From contig JBKCUA010000027.1 of NCBI GenBank assembly GCA_046318675.1, positions 1 to 39,705 on the forward strand: DNA of 39,705 nucleotides, given 5' to 3'. The first letter of the stretch is position 1. The number at the start of each line of letters is the position of its first letter. The stretch comes from JBKCUA01 sp046318675. GTDB taxonomy: Bacteria > Pseudomonadota > Alphaproteobacteria > JAJTHO01. Below are positions 15,533 to 23,031 of the stretch, piece after piece. The position numbers and the translations under genes are program-made. The notes below the pieces were generated by a model, which saw only the letters and a list, made by a program, of their open reading frames with translations, was not told the DNA's origin and searched no databases.

Positions 15533-16330
15533 ATGACCGCCCTTGAAACGCCGCTGGATGTTGAGGCAATAAACCTCAAAAAAATGCATCTTTATGCACA
15601 TTTGCGCGAGTTGCGTCGGCGGCTTGTCTGGGTAGTTTTGGCTTTAGCCGTGGGTTTTGGAATAGGGCTGGGTGTGGCGGAGCCGGTGTACCGGTTCTTG
15701 CTTCTGCCTCTGCAACACGCCCTGCCGCCCACGGCTACCAACACCTTGATCTTTACCTCCGTCACCGATGGCTTTGTCACCGAAATGCGGGTGGCGTGGT
15801 TTGTGGCCTTGGTTTTTGGGTTTCCAGTGCTGGCGTGGCAAATATATGCCTTTGTTGCGCCGGCATTATACCCCGGGGAAAAAAAGTGGTTTCGAGCCTA
15901 TCTTTTGGCCGCCCCGGTGCTGTTTATCATGGGTGCAGCGTTGGCGTATGGGGCGGTGCTGCGCCTAGCCTTGGCGTTTTTTCTTAGTTTTGGGCTGGAT
16001 GCCGCAGGCACCGGCGGCATGGGGAGCACTTACCTTGGTACCGTGGGGGCGTATTTGAGTTTTGTCACCGGTCTGTTGTTGGCCTTTGGTATTTCGTTTC
16101 AGTTGCCTATTGTTATCACTGCGTTGGGGCGCAGCGGCCTAGTGCCGCTAGCCACCCTCAAGGCTAAACGCCGTCATGCCGTGGTGTTGGTGCTTATTTT
16201 TGCCGCCATTGTCACCCCGCCGGATGTGATTAGTCAGTTGACTTTAAGTGTGCCGCTGTATGCGTTGTATGAGGTGTCGCTGTTGCTGATTGCAGTGGGG
16301 GGGCGGAGGACAGAACAAAAAAATATTTGA
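15533..16330 (+). CDS. tatC: Sec-independent protein translocase TatC
   Basis: The core membrane subunit of the twin-arginine translocase, which recognises RR signal peptides and exports folded proteins. It has 265 residues with six hydrophobic segments. HLRELRRRL near residue 23 is the conserved cytoplasmic start, and YPGEKKW with the following long loop is also typical. The ATG at 15533 is chosen over an overlapping TTG at 15518; neither has a good SD, so translation may depend on coupling to dnaK. tatA and tatB are not adjacent. The -35 of the next gene overlaps its stop codon. Confidence 0.92.
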   Translation: MTALETPLDVEAINLKKMHLYAHLRELRRRLVWVVLALAVGFGIGLGVAEPVYRFLLLPLQHALPPTATNTLIFTSVTDGFVTEMRVAWFVALVFGFPVLAWQIYAFVAPALYPGEKKWFRAYLLAAPVLFIMGAALAYGAVLRLALAFFLSFGLDAAGTGGMGSTYLGTVGAYLSFVTGLLLAFGISFQLPIVITALGRSGLVPLATLKAKRRHAVVLVLIFAAIVTPPDVISQLTLSVPLYALYEVSLLLIAVGGRRTEQKNI

Positions 16331-16359
16331 CAAATGTAATATATATATATATATATTAC
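16327..16359 (+). promoter_or_regulatory. Promoter with (TA)n tract; probably leaderless start
   Basis: TTGACA (16327-16332) is a perfect -35 and overlaps the tatC stop. The following (TA)8 tract (16340-16356) supplies TATATA at a 17-nt spacing (16350-16355), placing the transcription start at or within about 2 nt of the ATG at 16360. The tract is part of a perfect 24-nt palindrome (16336-16359). There is no SD. Confidence 0.6.
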
Positions 16360-16935
16360 ATGAGTAAACCTTCCCAAATTGAAGATTCCATTGATGTCCT
16401 GTATGGAGACAGTGACACTCTTTCGCTTTCGGATGATCAAAAAAGCAGCATTCTGGCCTCACTGGAGACTTTGAAAAATCTTGGGGTAACCCACTATAAT
16501 GCAGATGCTCCACAGATCCAGAAACTAATTCGCGGATCGATCTTAGGAGAAGATTTGCTATCTTCTATGAGTCGTTTTAAGAATCATGAGAGAGTGCCTC
16601 TTGCACCTGAAGATGCCCTAGGCTTGTATCAGGCGTATATTATTGGACAAATTCTTTTAAATCATGACTCTATTAAGGTGCCGTTTCCTAATGTGAATAC
16701 TTATTCGATAGATCCTCAATCACGCACATATGAAGATTGCCGGTATTGCGAACGGTTGTTGAGTATTGTTGAGCAACTGGACAGAACCATCCCAATGGCA
16801 GAACAAATCCAGACTTTTCTTCAAGACTGTGAAGAGATAGACACGACTAAACTTGTCGCTACAGGGCAACAACAAGATACGCTAGGTGTAATGGGGATGG
16901 TGTTGAATTTTTTTGGAAAGCTCGCGGATAGATGA
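16360..16935 (+). CDS. Hypothetical protein (191 aa), unknown family
   Basis: I do not recognise this protein. It has 191 residues, is acidic, and shows no signal peptide or transmembrane helix. Visible features are a Ser/Asp-rich start (DSDTLSLSDDQKSS), helical stretches around ILASLETLKNL and ALGLYQAYIIGQILL, a CRYC pair (about residues 128-131) and a short hydrophobic amphipathic C-terminus (VMGMVLNFFGKLADR). The ATG at 16360 directly abuts a TA-repeat palindrome with no SD; a TTG at 16327 is the -35 box rather than a start. Base composition is more AT-rich than tatC, suggesting transfer. It is convergent with ubiK. Confidence 0.7.
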   Translation: MSKPSQIEDSIDVLYGDSDTLSLSDDQKSSILASLETLKNLGVTHYNADAPQIQKLIRGSILGEDLLSSMSRFKNHERVPLAPEDALGLYQAYIIGQILLNHDSIKVPFPNVNTYSIDPQSRTYEDCRYCERLLSIVEQLDRTIPMAEQIQTFLQDCEEIDTTKLVATGQQQDTLGVMGMVLNFFGKLADR

Positions 16936-17027
16936 TTCTCCCCAAAGCAGGGAGCATCAATTTGGATAATGCTTTTTCCCCATACGCCCTCGCATCTTCC
17001 CTGCCGGAACCTCCTGCAATGAAATAT

Positions 17028-17261
17028 TTACGATGTAATCTTTGTGGTGGACTTTGCCGCCTCTTGCTCCTCACGCAGTTTTTGCACTATAGCCCGCAGC
17101 TCTTCAAATTCTGCCCTGCGGACAAAACCGGCGTGTTCCGCCCAGTGTTCTGTTTTGGCGCGAACGCTGGCCTCGATGTCTTTGCGGAGGGCATCAAGAC
17201 CGGACAGGGCACCACCGGCAACTTTACTGATGTCATCAAAAAATTGGTTAGGGTTGGTCAT
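17028..17261 (-). CDS. ubiK: Ubiquinone biosynthesis accessory factor UbiK (BMFP/YqiC family)
   Basis: A 77-residue protein of the BMFP (membrane fusogenic activity) family, which in Enterobacteria assists aerobic ubiquinone synthesis together with UbiJ. The sequence has the family layout: an N-terminal amphipathic helix (NQFFDDISKVAGGALSGL) and a C-terminal coiled coil (RRAEFEELRAIVQKLREEQ). The SD GGAGG lies 6 nt before the ATG, and TACAAT about 25 nt further upstream is a plausible -10. The gene reads away from the structured repeat at 17324-17548. Confidence 0.88.
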   Translation of the reverse strand: MTNPNQFFDDISKVAGGALSGLDALRKDIEASVRAKTEHWAEHAGFVRRAEFEELRAIVQKLREEQEAAKSTTKITS

Positions 17262-17323
17262 GGGAACCTCCGTTGTTGTGTGATTGTAGCACGGTTTGGT
17301 GTTTTAGGCGCAGCATTTTAAAA

Positions 17324-17548
17324 TGCGCAATTATAGCGGGTTGCAAAATTGACGGGATGTTTAATCCTGAAATGCCCTCACCCTGGAAGGCCGTTGGCCT
17401 TCCTTCCCTCTCCCGGAGGGAGAGGGGTTCCCAGTTCCGACCTCTGATCAACCCTCTCCCACTGGGAGAGGGCGCGAAGCCATCGGCTTCGCGGGGTGAG
17501 GGCGTTTAAATTTATACCAATAATTATGCAACGAGCTATAAATGCGCA
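17324..17548. repeat. MITE-like element with terminal inverted repeats and cloverleaf core
   Basis: The ends, 17324-17345 and 17527-17548, are inverted repeats matching at 19 of 22 positions, with core TGCAACNNGCTATAA. A 10-bp closing stem (GCCCTCACCC, 17374-17383, with 17494-17503) encloses four perfect hairpins: 17385-17403, 17406-17426, 17452-17472 and 17474-17492, each with a 3-nt loop. The whole can fold as a four-armed cloverleaf. There is no coding capacity. It fills most of the 326-nt gap between ubiK and erpA. The same terminal motif occurs at 1-140. Confidence 0.75.
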
Positions 17549-17552
17549 ATCC

Positions 17553-17587
17553 TTGTTTTTCAGCCCCTCGTTGCCTATAATCCCCCT
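17553..17587 (+). promoter_or_regulatory. erpA promoter, probably giving a leaderless mRNA
   Basis: TTGTTT (17553-17558), a 17-nt spacer and a perfect TATAAT (17576-17581) are followed after 6 nt by the erpA ATG, so the predicted start of transcription is the A of the ATG. TCCCCCT between them cannot serve as an SD. The promoter begins 5 nt after the repeat element's right end. Confidence 0.65.
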
Positions 17588-17917
17588 ATGTCTTTTTCCC
17601 TGACCCCTGCCGCTGCTGCCCGCATCCAGCAGTTGCGCCGCAAGCACAACAACCCGGCGTTGTTGCTCCGGCTGGAAGTCCAAGGCGGCGGCTGTTCAGG
17701 GTTTAGCTACAAATTTGGTTTTGCCGATGCGCCGGGGGACGGGGATCATCTTTTTACGCAGGGTGATACGGGTCTGGTGATTGATGAGGTCTCCTTGGGC
17801 TTTGTCGATGGGGGAGAGCTTGATTATGCAGAACAACTCATTGGCTCGAGCTTCTTGGTGAAAAATCCCAAAGCGGCGTCATCCTGCGGTTGTGGAACCT
17901 CCTTCGCTGTAAAATAG
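17588..17917 (+). CDS. erpA: Iron-sulfur cluster insertion protein ErpA (A-type carrier)
   Basis: An A-type carrier that delivers Fe-S clusters to target enzymes. It has 109 residues. The three family cysteines are present: one in GGGCSGFSY (about residue 36) and two in SSCGCGTSF near the C-terminus. The CGCGxSF ending fits ErpA slightly better than IscA, but the two cannot be separated firmly by eye. It starts at ATG 17588 without an SD, consistent with a leaderless transcript. glnA follows 66 nt later on the same strand. Confidence 0.88.
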   Translation: MSFSLTPAAAARIQQLRRKHNNPALLLRLEVQGGGCSGFSYKFGFADAPGDGDHLFTQGDTGLVIDEVSLGFVDGGELDYAEQLIGSSFLVKNPKAASSCGCGTSFAVK

Positions 17918-17983
17918 ATTTTTTGGGGCTTGTCAGCAGGAAAACACTGCGCTAGCACGGGGCAACCATTGAGGATCCTAACT

Positions 17984-19402
17984 ATGAGCAAAGATGTCGC
18001 CGCTTTTTTATCCCGCATCCAGGATGAAGGTATTGAATACATAGATTTTCGTTTCACCGATATGCGCGGCAAATGGCATCATACGGCTCAACATGTTAGC
18101 ACCATTGATGAAGACTTGATTGCCGACGGTATCATGTTCGATGGCTCAAGTATTGCGGGCTGGAAAGCCATCAATGAATCTGATATGATTTTAAAGCCTG
18201 ATTTATCCACTGTTGTCCGCGATCTTTACAGTGCCGCCCCGCAGCTTATCGTTGTCTGCGATGTTCTTGAACCTGCCACGGGTCAGGGGTATAGCCGCGA
18301 TCCCCGCACTATTGCCCGAAAAGCCGAAGCGCACTTGGTGGCTAGCGGCATTGCCGATACAGCCTATTTTGGTCCGGAAGCTGAATTTTTTATCTTTGAC
18401 AATGTCCGGTTCCGCGCGGCGCAGACCGAATCATTTTTTCATCTCGATTCTTACGAATTCCCCCAGAACAACGGTAAAGAATATAATGAGCCACAAGCAA
18501 ACCAAGGCCACCGTCCCGGTCCCAAAGGCGGCTACTTCCCTGTTAATCCCGTCGACAGTGTTGCCGATATTCGCGCTGAAATGCTAAGCAATCTTGCCGA
18601 AGTCGGCGTTGAAGTCGAAAAACACCACCACGAGGTCGCCCCGGCGCAGCATGAATTGGGAATTAAGTTCAGCACCATGCTGAAAATCGCCGATGCCATG
18701 CAGATGTACAAGTACGTCGTGCACAACGTCGCGGCAGGTTGGAACAAAACCGCCACCTTTATGCCTAAGCCAATTTACGGCGACAACGGCTCAGGGATGC
18801 ACGTTCACCAATCTTTATGGAAAAGCAACAAGCCACTTTTTGCCGGCAATGGCTATGCTGATCTCTCTGAAACGGCTCTGTTTTACATCGGCGGCATTAT
18901 CCGCCATGCCAAAGCTATCAACGCTTTGACCAACCCTTCTACCAATAGTTATAAGCGTTTGGTGCCGGGTTATGAAGCCCCCGTGTTACTGGCGTATTCT
19001 TCTCGCAACCGTTCGGCCTCCTGCCGTATCCCGTATGTGGCCAGCCCGAAAGGCAAACGGGTGGAAGTACGCTTCCCCGATCCCTCGGCTAACCCCTACT
19101 TGGCTTATGCTGCCATGTTGATGGCGGGATTAGACGGTATTCAGAACAAAATTCATCCCGGTGAAGCGATGGACAAGAACCTCTACGACTTGCCACCAGA
19201 AGAATTGCGTAATGTTCCCACTGTTTGCGGCAGCCTGCGAGAGGCATTGGACAATCTTGATAAAGATCGCGCTTTCCTAAAAAAAGGCCATGTGTTCAGC
19301 GATGATTTCATTGATGCTTATATTGAGCTAAAAATGGAGGAAGTCCGCCGGTTTGAAATGACCCCACACCCGGTGGAGTTTGAGTTGTACTACAGCGTCT
19401 GA
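17984..19402 (+). CDS. glnA: Glutamine synthetase type I
   Basis: It makes glutamine from glutamate, ammonia and ATP and is the main ammonia-assimilating enzyme. It has 472 residues, close to the usual ~469. GS signatures are visible: IMFDGSSIAGWKAI, FGPEAEFFIFD, NGSGMHVHQSLW and VEVRFPDPSANPY. NLYDLPPEE contains the tyrosine that is adenylylated in GSI-beta enzymes, implying GlnE control. The ATG at 17984 has GAGGA 9 nt upstream; the longer frame from 17930 is rejected. glnB, which often precedes glnA in alphaproteobacteria, is absent. Confidence 0.97.
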   Translation: MSKDVAAFLSRIQDEGIEYIDFRFTDMRGKWHHTAQHVSTIDEDLIADGIMFDGSSIAGWKAINESDMILKPDLSTVVRDLYSAAPQLIVVCDVLEPATGQGYSRDPRTIARKAEAHLVASGIADTAYFGPEAEFFIFDNVRFRAAQTESFFHLDSYEFPQNNGKEYNEPQANQGHRPGPKGGYFPVNPVDSVADIRAEMLSNLAEVGVEVEKHHHEVAPAQHELGIKFSTMLKIADAMQMYKYVVHNVAAGWNKTATFMPKPIYGDNGSGMHVHQSLWKSNKPLFAGNGYADLSETALFYIGGIIRHAKAINALTNPSTNSYKRLVPGYEAPVLLAYSSRNRSASCRIPYVASPKGKRVEVRFPDPSANPYLAYAAMLMAGLDGIQNKIHPGEAMDKNLYDLPPEELRNVPTVCGSLREALDNLDKDRAFLKKGHVFSDDFIDAYIELKMEEVRRFEMTPHPVEFELYYSV

Positions 19403-19415
19403 TACAATCTTGTAC

Positions 19416-19452
19416 AAAAGGGGTGTTCTTGCATAAGAGCATCCCTTTTTTT
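19416..19452. terminator. Terminator between glnA and the convergent TPR gene
   Basis: A stem of about 13 bp pairs 19416-19428 (AAAAGGGGTGTTC) with 19437-19449, using two G-T pairs and an 8-nt loop, and is followed by a T run. It lies 14 nt after the glnA stop. The A-rich left side could serve the opposite strand too. Confidence 0.8.
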
Positions 19453-19464
19453 GCGAAAGAGCCT

Positions 19465-21147
19465 TTATTCTTCCTGTCCACGGTCGGCAATTTTCTTGTG
19501 CAAAGCCGCGCTGTCTTCTGTTTTCTTAGTAAAATCCAAAGCCCGCCTCCATTGGAAAAACGCCTCCCGGGTGCGGCCAGCTTTCCAGTAAGCATCGCCT
19601 AAGTGATCGTTGAGGGTTGGATCGCCAGGTGCGATCTCCACCGCCCTTTCTAGGTACTTAACAGCTAAACTGTAACGGCCAAGGCGGTAATGCGCCCAGC
19701 CAAGGCTATCAATAATATAGCCGTCTCGCGGTGCCAATTCCACGGCTCGCTCCAACATCTTTAAGGAATCCTCCAGCCGCTCGCCCCGCTCAATCCAAGA
19801 ATAGGCAAGATAATTAAGCACATGCGGCTCATTAGGCTTTATCTCTAGTGCCTTTTGAAAATCCGCTTCTGCCGCTGGCCAATTTTTCAATCTCTCCGAG
19901 CAAATACCCCGGCCATGCAACAACGCCCACAGCGTTGGATTCGCAGCATCCGTAACAGCGATAGCCCGATCATAATAAGTAAAAGCGCGGGCAAAATCTT
20001 CCTGCCGCCTATACAATCCCGCTAAGTCCGATAAAGCACTGACATTTTTTGGAAATTTCTCTAAAAAAAGCACTAGGCGACGTTCGGCATCAAGGGGTCT
20101 GCCCAGCAGTTGTTCTATTTCCGCGCTACGCAACTGTACTAATGGCCAAAACTGACTTTTTTCGGGCACCTTTGCATTAAAAGCAAGTGCCGCCTCCCAC
20201 GCCCGTTCTTGCCCTAATAAGTCAACAATCAACATATTGGCAAAGGTAAAATCGGGCATCAATTCCAACGCAAGACGGGCAAAAATAAAACCCACGTCTT
20301 TTGACTTATCTTGGCTGAACAAGGAAGCAATATCAAAAAATACCTGCCCCACTCCTTGAGCCACGGTAGAAGGTAAGCCCACAGCCTGAAAATCCCCCGC
20401 CGCCACGGCATCACGGACAGCCATTTGATACGCAGCACGAGGAGCATCTTCAACATTAAGGGTAAACCCTTCAAAGGATAATTTTGCCCCAGCGCGTTGC
20501 GCCAACGCGCCCTGCAATGCCTGTACCCGCAAAGAACCACTTTGCGGCAATGCCAAAGCCGTATCTAGGGCTTTTTTGGCATCGCCCTGCACAAAAAATA
20601 TGAGTGCCCGATGCATACCGACCAACGCATTAATCTCCGTTAACTGCCCGGCCACCGCCAACGCTTCTTGGGCGTCAGTGATATTATTCTGTCCCGCTGC
20701 CAGCCAAGCATCAAGCAATGGCCGAAAAATCTTTTGAAAATTTACATCATCCAACCCATCGAGGTACCCTGCGGCTTCGGAAAACTTCCCCGCTTTTACC
20801 GCCTGGGTAGCCAATACTAAATTGGCTAAAAAATCTTTTTTTTCTAATGCTAACAGATGCTGTGCCAATGGCACCATCGCGGTTAATTCCTTGGGACTGT
20901 AGATGGCCAATCGCAGGCGTTGCCGCAAGATGGCACCATCATCTGGCCTCAACGTCAACAACGCGTCCAGCGATTCTGTCGCCTTAAGAAGATTGCCTTG
21001 ATTGCTGGCAAAACGGGATTCAAGATAACTACCGCTGCCTTCATCGGCACCAAAAGAGGCAACAATATTTTGTTTTTGCTTATTATTTTCTTTGCAACCC
21101 ACCGCCATCATCAAAACAACGCAAAGGAGGAAACGGAAAAAAAACAC
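19465..21147 (-). CDS. TPR-repeat lipoprotein
   Basis: A 560-residue secreted lipoprotein. The N-terminal hydrophobic segment ends with lipobox AVGC (Cys18). The rest is helical with tetratricopeptide repeats, clearest in the last 200 residues (WPAAEADFQKALEIKPNEP, DSLKMLERAVELAPRDG, LAVKYLERAVEIAPGDP). Such proteins scaffold envelope complexes; alphaproteobacteria commonly carry one of this size. The exact role is unknown. The start is GTG at 21147, with GGAGA 8 nt upstream. It is divergent from the uracil-DNA glycosylase gene by 64 nt. Confidence 0.85.
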   Translation of the reverse strand: MFFFRFLLCVVLMMAVGCKENNKQKQNIVASFGADEGSGSYLESRFASNQGNLLKATESLDALLTLRPDDGAILRQRLRLAIYSPKELTAMVPLAQHLLALEKKDFLANLVLATQAVKAGKFSEAAGYLDGLDDVNFQKIFRPLLDAWLAAGQNNITDAQEALAVAGQLTEINALVGMHRALIFFVQGDAKKALDTALALPQSGSLRVQALQGALAQRAGAKLSFEGFTLNVEDAPRAAYQMAVRDAVAAGDFQAVGLPSTVAQGVGQVFFDIASLFSQDKSKDVGFIFARLALELMPDFTFANMLIVDLLGQERAWEAALAFNAKVPEKSQFWPLVQLRSAEIEQLLGRPLDAERRLVLFLEKFPKNVSALSDLAGLYRRQEDFARAFTYYDRAIAVTDAANPTLWALLHGRGICSERLKNWPAAEADFQKALEIKPNEPHVLNYLAYSWIERGERLEDSLKMLERAVELAPRDGYIIDSLGWAHYRLGRYSLAVKYLERAVEIAPGDPTLNDHLGDAYWKAGRTREAFFQWRRALDFTKKTEDSAALHKKIADRGQEE

Positions 21148-21211
21148 TAATATTCTCCTCTGCTAGTGGCAGGCTGTTGGCGCGGGAAACAATTCCCGCT
21201 ATTCATAACGT

Positions 21212-21922
21212 ATGAATGGCACACCGCAAGCCCTTGCATGGTATCGCAGCATTGGCGTTACCGCCGTCGTTACCGACGTGGCGATATCGCTACAAGAGCA
21301 TCAGCCACCTGCGGCAGCACTGCCACCTACACCCCATGTAGAACCCCAAATAGCAACAGAAAATCTTGAGGCTCTGCGCAGCCGCATCAAAGCCTTTGAT
21401 CGCTGCGCTCTTAAAAATACGGCCATGAACCTGGTTTTTGGGGATGGTGATCCTGCTGCCTCCATTATGTTCGTTGGCGAGGCTCCCGGTACAGAGGAGG
21501 ATATACAAGGCATCCCCTTTGTTGGCCCGTCGGGGCAACTGCTCAACAAAATGCTTGCCGCAATAAACCTCACTAGGGCGCAGGTCTATGTTACAAACGT
21601 ACTGCCTTGGCGTCCACCGGGCAATCGTGCCCCCACGGATCAGGAAGTGTCACTGTACACACCATTTATCAAAGCCCATATTGCCCTGATAAAACCGAAA
21701 ATTCTTGTGTTACTGGGGGGACTTGCCACCAAAGCCCTGACCGGTGAAACCACCGGCATCTTACGCCTGCGGGGAAAATGGCTGGAGTATGCGTGTACGA
21801 GCGGTGCCCGCATCCCAGCATTGCCCACCTTTAATCCGTTGTTTTTATTGCACCAGCCGCTGAAAAAACGGGAGGCGTGGAACGATTTTAAAATGCTAAA
21901 TCGACTCTTGCCAGACAATTGA
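21212..21922 (+). CDS. Uracil-DNA glycosylase family 4-like protein
   Basis: A 236-residue member of the family 4 UDG / SPO1 polymerase N-terminal-like superfamily that removes uracil from DNA. FVGEAPGTEEDIQGIPFVGPSGQLL is the catalytic uracil-binding region, and YVTNVLPWRPPGNR follows. Of the four cluster cysteines of classical family 4 enzymes, only the one in DRCALKN is seen; the other three positions read F, W and Y. The HPS-like motif reads FNPLFLLHQP, with Asn for His. It may therefore lack the 4Fe-4S cluster and have altered activity. The N-terminal 50 residues are a Pro/Ala-rich extension. The ATG at 21212 has no strong SD. Confidence 0.82.
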   Translation: MNGTPQALAWYRSIGVTAVVTDVAISLQEHQPPAAALPPTPHVEPQIATENLEALRSRIKAFDRCALKNTAMNLVFGDGDPAASIMFVGEAPGTEEDIQGIPFVGPSGQLLNKMLAAINLTRAQVYVTNVLPWRPPGNRAPTDQEVSLYTPFIKAHIALIKPKILVLLGGLATKALTGETTGILRLRGKWLEYACTSGARIPALPTFNPLFLLHQPLKKREAWNDFKMLNRLLPDN

Positions 21923-21961
21923 AAAAGGACTACCTAATAATCGCCTTTTTAAGGAGAAAAT

Positions 21962-23029
21962 ATGTCCCGTGTCATTATGTGTTGTGCCGTTCTGGCTTTT
22001 GTGATGTGGGGATTTATACCTGCGGCTTGGGGACGGGAACAAATTCGTATCGTCGGCTCATCCACCGTTTATCCTTTTACTAGTGCTGTTGCCGAAAGTT
22101 TTGGCAAGACCGGTAAGTACAAAACGCCTATCGTTGAATCTACAGGAACTGGGGCTGGGCTTAAGTTGTTTTGTGCGGGTCTTGGAGATGATACCCCAGA
22201 CATTGCTAACGCTAGCCGAGCCATTAAGGACAGCGAACGTAGCGAATGTCGCAAAAATGGTGTTACCGATATTATTGAAGTCCGCATCGGGTTTGACGGT
22301 ATCGTTTTTGCTCATAGTAAAGACGATGTAGCTTTTGACCTTACTCAAAAAGAAATCTTTTTGGCCTTAGCTAAAAAGGTTCCTGTCAATGGAAAGCTTG
22401 TGGCCAACCCAAACAAAAAATGGAAAGATATTAACCCTAAATTTCCTTCGGAGCCTATTTTGGTGTATGGTCCTCCACCGACGTCGGGGACGCGGGATGC
22501 TTTTGTTGAGCTTATTCTTGATGTTGCGTGTTTGGGTTTTCCGGAAATTAAAGCTCTGCCTGAAGCACAGCGGCATCAAGCTTGCGGCACCTTGCGCGAA
22601 GATGGTGTTTTTGTCGAGAGCGGCGAAAATGATAATGTTATTATTCAGCGTCTCCAAGCTAATAAACACGCTTTGGGGATTCTTGGTTACAGTTACTATG
22701 AACAGAATCGTGATACCCTGCAGGCTACAAAGATAAATGGGGTTGGTTCTGATTTTAACGCTATTTTGGACGGTCGTTATCCCGTGGCACGCTCGCTATT
22801 TCTTTATGCGAAAAAACAGCATTTTGAGAAGGTTCCGGGGTTGAAGGAATTTTTGCGTTTTTATGTCTCGGAAGATGCCTTGGGTGAGGAGGGCTATATT
22901 ATTGAGCGGGGGCTGATACCCATGCTCCCTGAGCTTCGCGCTGCTCAGCGAGCTATTGTTAATGCTGGGGAAACTCTCGATCAGCGAGGTACCCCAAGAG
23001 TTGGTGGGGGCGGCTCACCCCGGAATTAG
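21962..23029 (+). CDS. pstS: Phosphate ABC transporter substrate-binding protein PstS
   Basis: The periplasmic phosphate-binding component of the high-affinity Pst importer. It has 355 residues, with an N-terminal signal peptide ending near AAWG. IRIVGSSTVYPFTSAVAE is the ligand-site start, and GPPPTSGTRDAFVEL is the second phosphate-contacting segment. A strong SD (AAGGAG) precedes the ATG. It is first in pstSCAB; pstC starts 2 nt after its stop. I saw no clear Pho box, so phosphate control is inferred from the family. Confidence 0.93.
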   Translation: MSRVIMCCAVLAFVMWGFIPAAWGREQIRIVGSSTVYPFTSAVAESFGKTGKYKTPIVESTGTGAGLKLFCAGLGDDTPDIANASRAIKDSERSECRKNGVTDIIEVRIGFDGIVFAHSKDDVAFDLTQKEIFLALAKKVPVNGKLVANPNKKWKDINPKFPSEPILVYGPPPTSGTRDAFVELILDVACLGFPEIKALPEAQRHQACGTLREDGVFVESGENDNVIIQRLQANKHALGILGYSYYEQNRDTLQATKINGVGSDFNAILDGRYPVARSLFLYAKKQHFEKVPGLKEFLRFYVSEDALGEEGYIIERGLIPMLPELRAAQRAIVNAGETLDQRGTPRVGGGGSPRN

Positions 23030-23031
23030 TC

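Noticed and set aside
16936..17027. Terminator between the unknown gene and ubiK
   Set aside because: Only 5-bp stems (CTCCC/GGGAG, AGCAT/ATGCT) are present near a T run; not convincing.
21922..21949. Terminator between the UDG gene and pstS
   Set aside because: AAAAAGG/CCTTTTT pairs only 7 bp across a 14-nt loop and merges with the pstS SD; too weak to call.
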